This document shows positions 63,537-64,000 of a stretch of 64,000 nt of DNA, one piece after another (positions within the stretch are counted from its first letter, which is position 1; every line of letters begins with the position of its first letter). Below the pieces are notes generated by a model that made no database searches, was not told the origin of the DNA, and saw only the letters and a program-made list of their open reading frames with translations. The translations under genes and the position numbers were made by a program. Source of the stretch: Conchocele bisecta. Its lineage: Eukaryota; Mollusca; Bivalvia; Lucinida; Thyasiridae. The DNA lies in contig CM055265.1 of assembly GCA_029237695.1 (NCBI GenBank), forward strand, positions 212,490,506 to 212,554,505, given 5' to 3'.

Positions 63537-64000
63537 CTAGATGGCCGCGGCCTGCATGTCGCGCCTTGTGGCGAGGCATGGACACTAAAAAAAAAGATAT
63601 AGTATAACGAAAAACTTTAACCAAAAAACTTCAGCAAAAACTTTAACCGGACACACGTACGTACATACATACGTACGTACGACAAAGTGCCAACTATATC
63701 GCACTTTCCGCAAGCGGGCGCGAAAAAAACTTTAACCAAAAACTTCAAAGTAATTTGACCTTGAGATTGGGCACAGGGGCTGCACGGGAGGTGGGGTAGA
63801 ATGAAAATATAGATGATGATAAACACCCATGTGAAGTTTCAAGGTAATGGGCAAAGCAGTTGCAGGGATATAGTATAACAAAAAACTTTAACCAAAAAAC
63901 TTAACCAAAAAGTTTAACCAAAAAACTTAACCAAAAAACTTAACCAAAAACTTTAACCAAAGAACTTAACCAAAAACTTCAAAGTAATTTGACCTTGACA
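63537..64000. repeat. TAACTAGATGGCCGCGGCC element, second copy (cut by window end)
   Basis: TAACTAGATGGCCGCGGCCT, GTCGCGCCTTGTGGCGAGGC and GATATAGTATAACGAAAAAC are the same as at 24016. A CACACGTACGTACATACATA run, CGCACTTTCCGCAAGCGGGC and TTAACCAAAAAC tracts follow. Confidence 0.88.

Overview
This is AT-rich metazoan nuclear DNA, most likely from a mollusc and probably a bivalve. The clade is inferred from the repeat landscape (many short hairpin transposons, tRNA-derived SINEs, long minisatellites), not from a marker gene. There are no bacterial operons, no CRISPR array and no intact RNA gene. The backbone is one intron-rich gene on the minus strand, and nearly everything else is mobile or tandem repeat lying in its introns.

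The gene is a synaptotagmin-like protein (Slp/Sytl family; Drosophila bitesize is the fly member). Five confident coding exons plus one tentative start exon run from high to low coordinates: 51277-51217 (tentative start), 43281-41869, 29345-25515, 11801-11635, 5842-5762 and 5250-5066. Every junction has a GT donor and AG acceptor, and the codon phases agree at every step. The last exon holds the start of a C2A membrane-binding domain. The rest of C2A, the C2B domain and the 3' end lie beyond position 1, and no Rab-binding Slp homology domain was found upstream. The two giant exons encode long Ser/Asp/Glu-rich, apparently disordered linker. The 3.8-kb exon carries seven copies of a short 'SLDxLVYxQGD'-like motif in strict alternation of two subtypes (A-B-A-B-A-B-A), the most interesting protein-level signal here.

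Region by region: 0.1-4.8 kb holds a hairpin element and a dead minus-strand LINE split by a 1,029-bp TIR transposon. 5-12 kb holds three C2-proximal exons and a 28-bp minisatellite that is itself split by an insertion. 12-25 kb is intron packed with hairpin MITEs and minisatellites. 25.5-29.3 kb is the giant exon. 30-41 kb is intron with a 3.66-kb TTAA-flanked composite element and nested MITEs. 41.9-43.3 kb is the second giant exon. 43.7-64 kb is upstream intron or flank with more MITEs, SINE pieces and TGACCTTGA-bearing repeats.

Several MITE families can be assigned from their ends. TTAA-flanked hairpins starting CCCTT, CTCTTTG or CCCATT look piggyBac-like. TA-flanked elements with CAGTGGAACC, CAGGGGAGTC or related ends look Tc1/mariner-pogo-like. 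CAG-ended elements, one with a clean 8-bp duplication, look hAT-like. Nested insertions are frequent and let target-site duplications be read directly. All splice predictions, family names and element boundaries were made by eye and need alignment.
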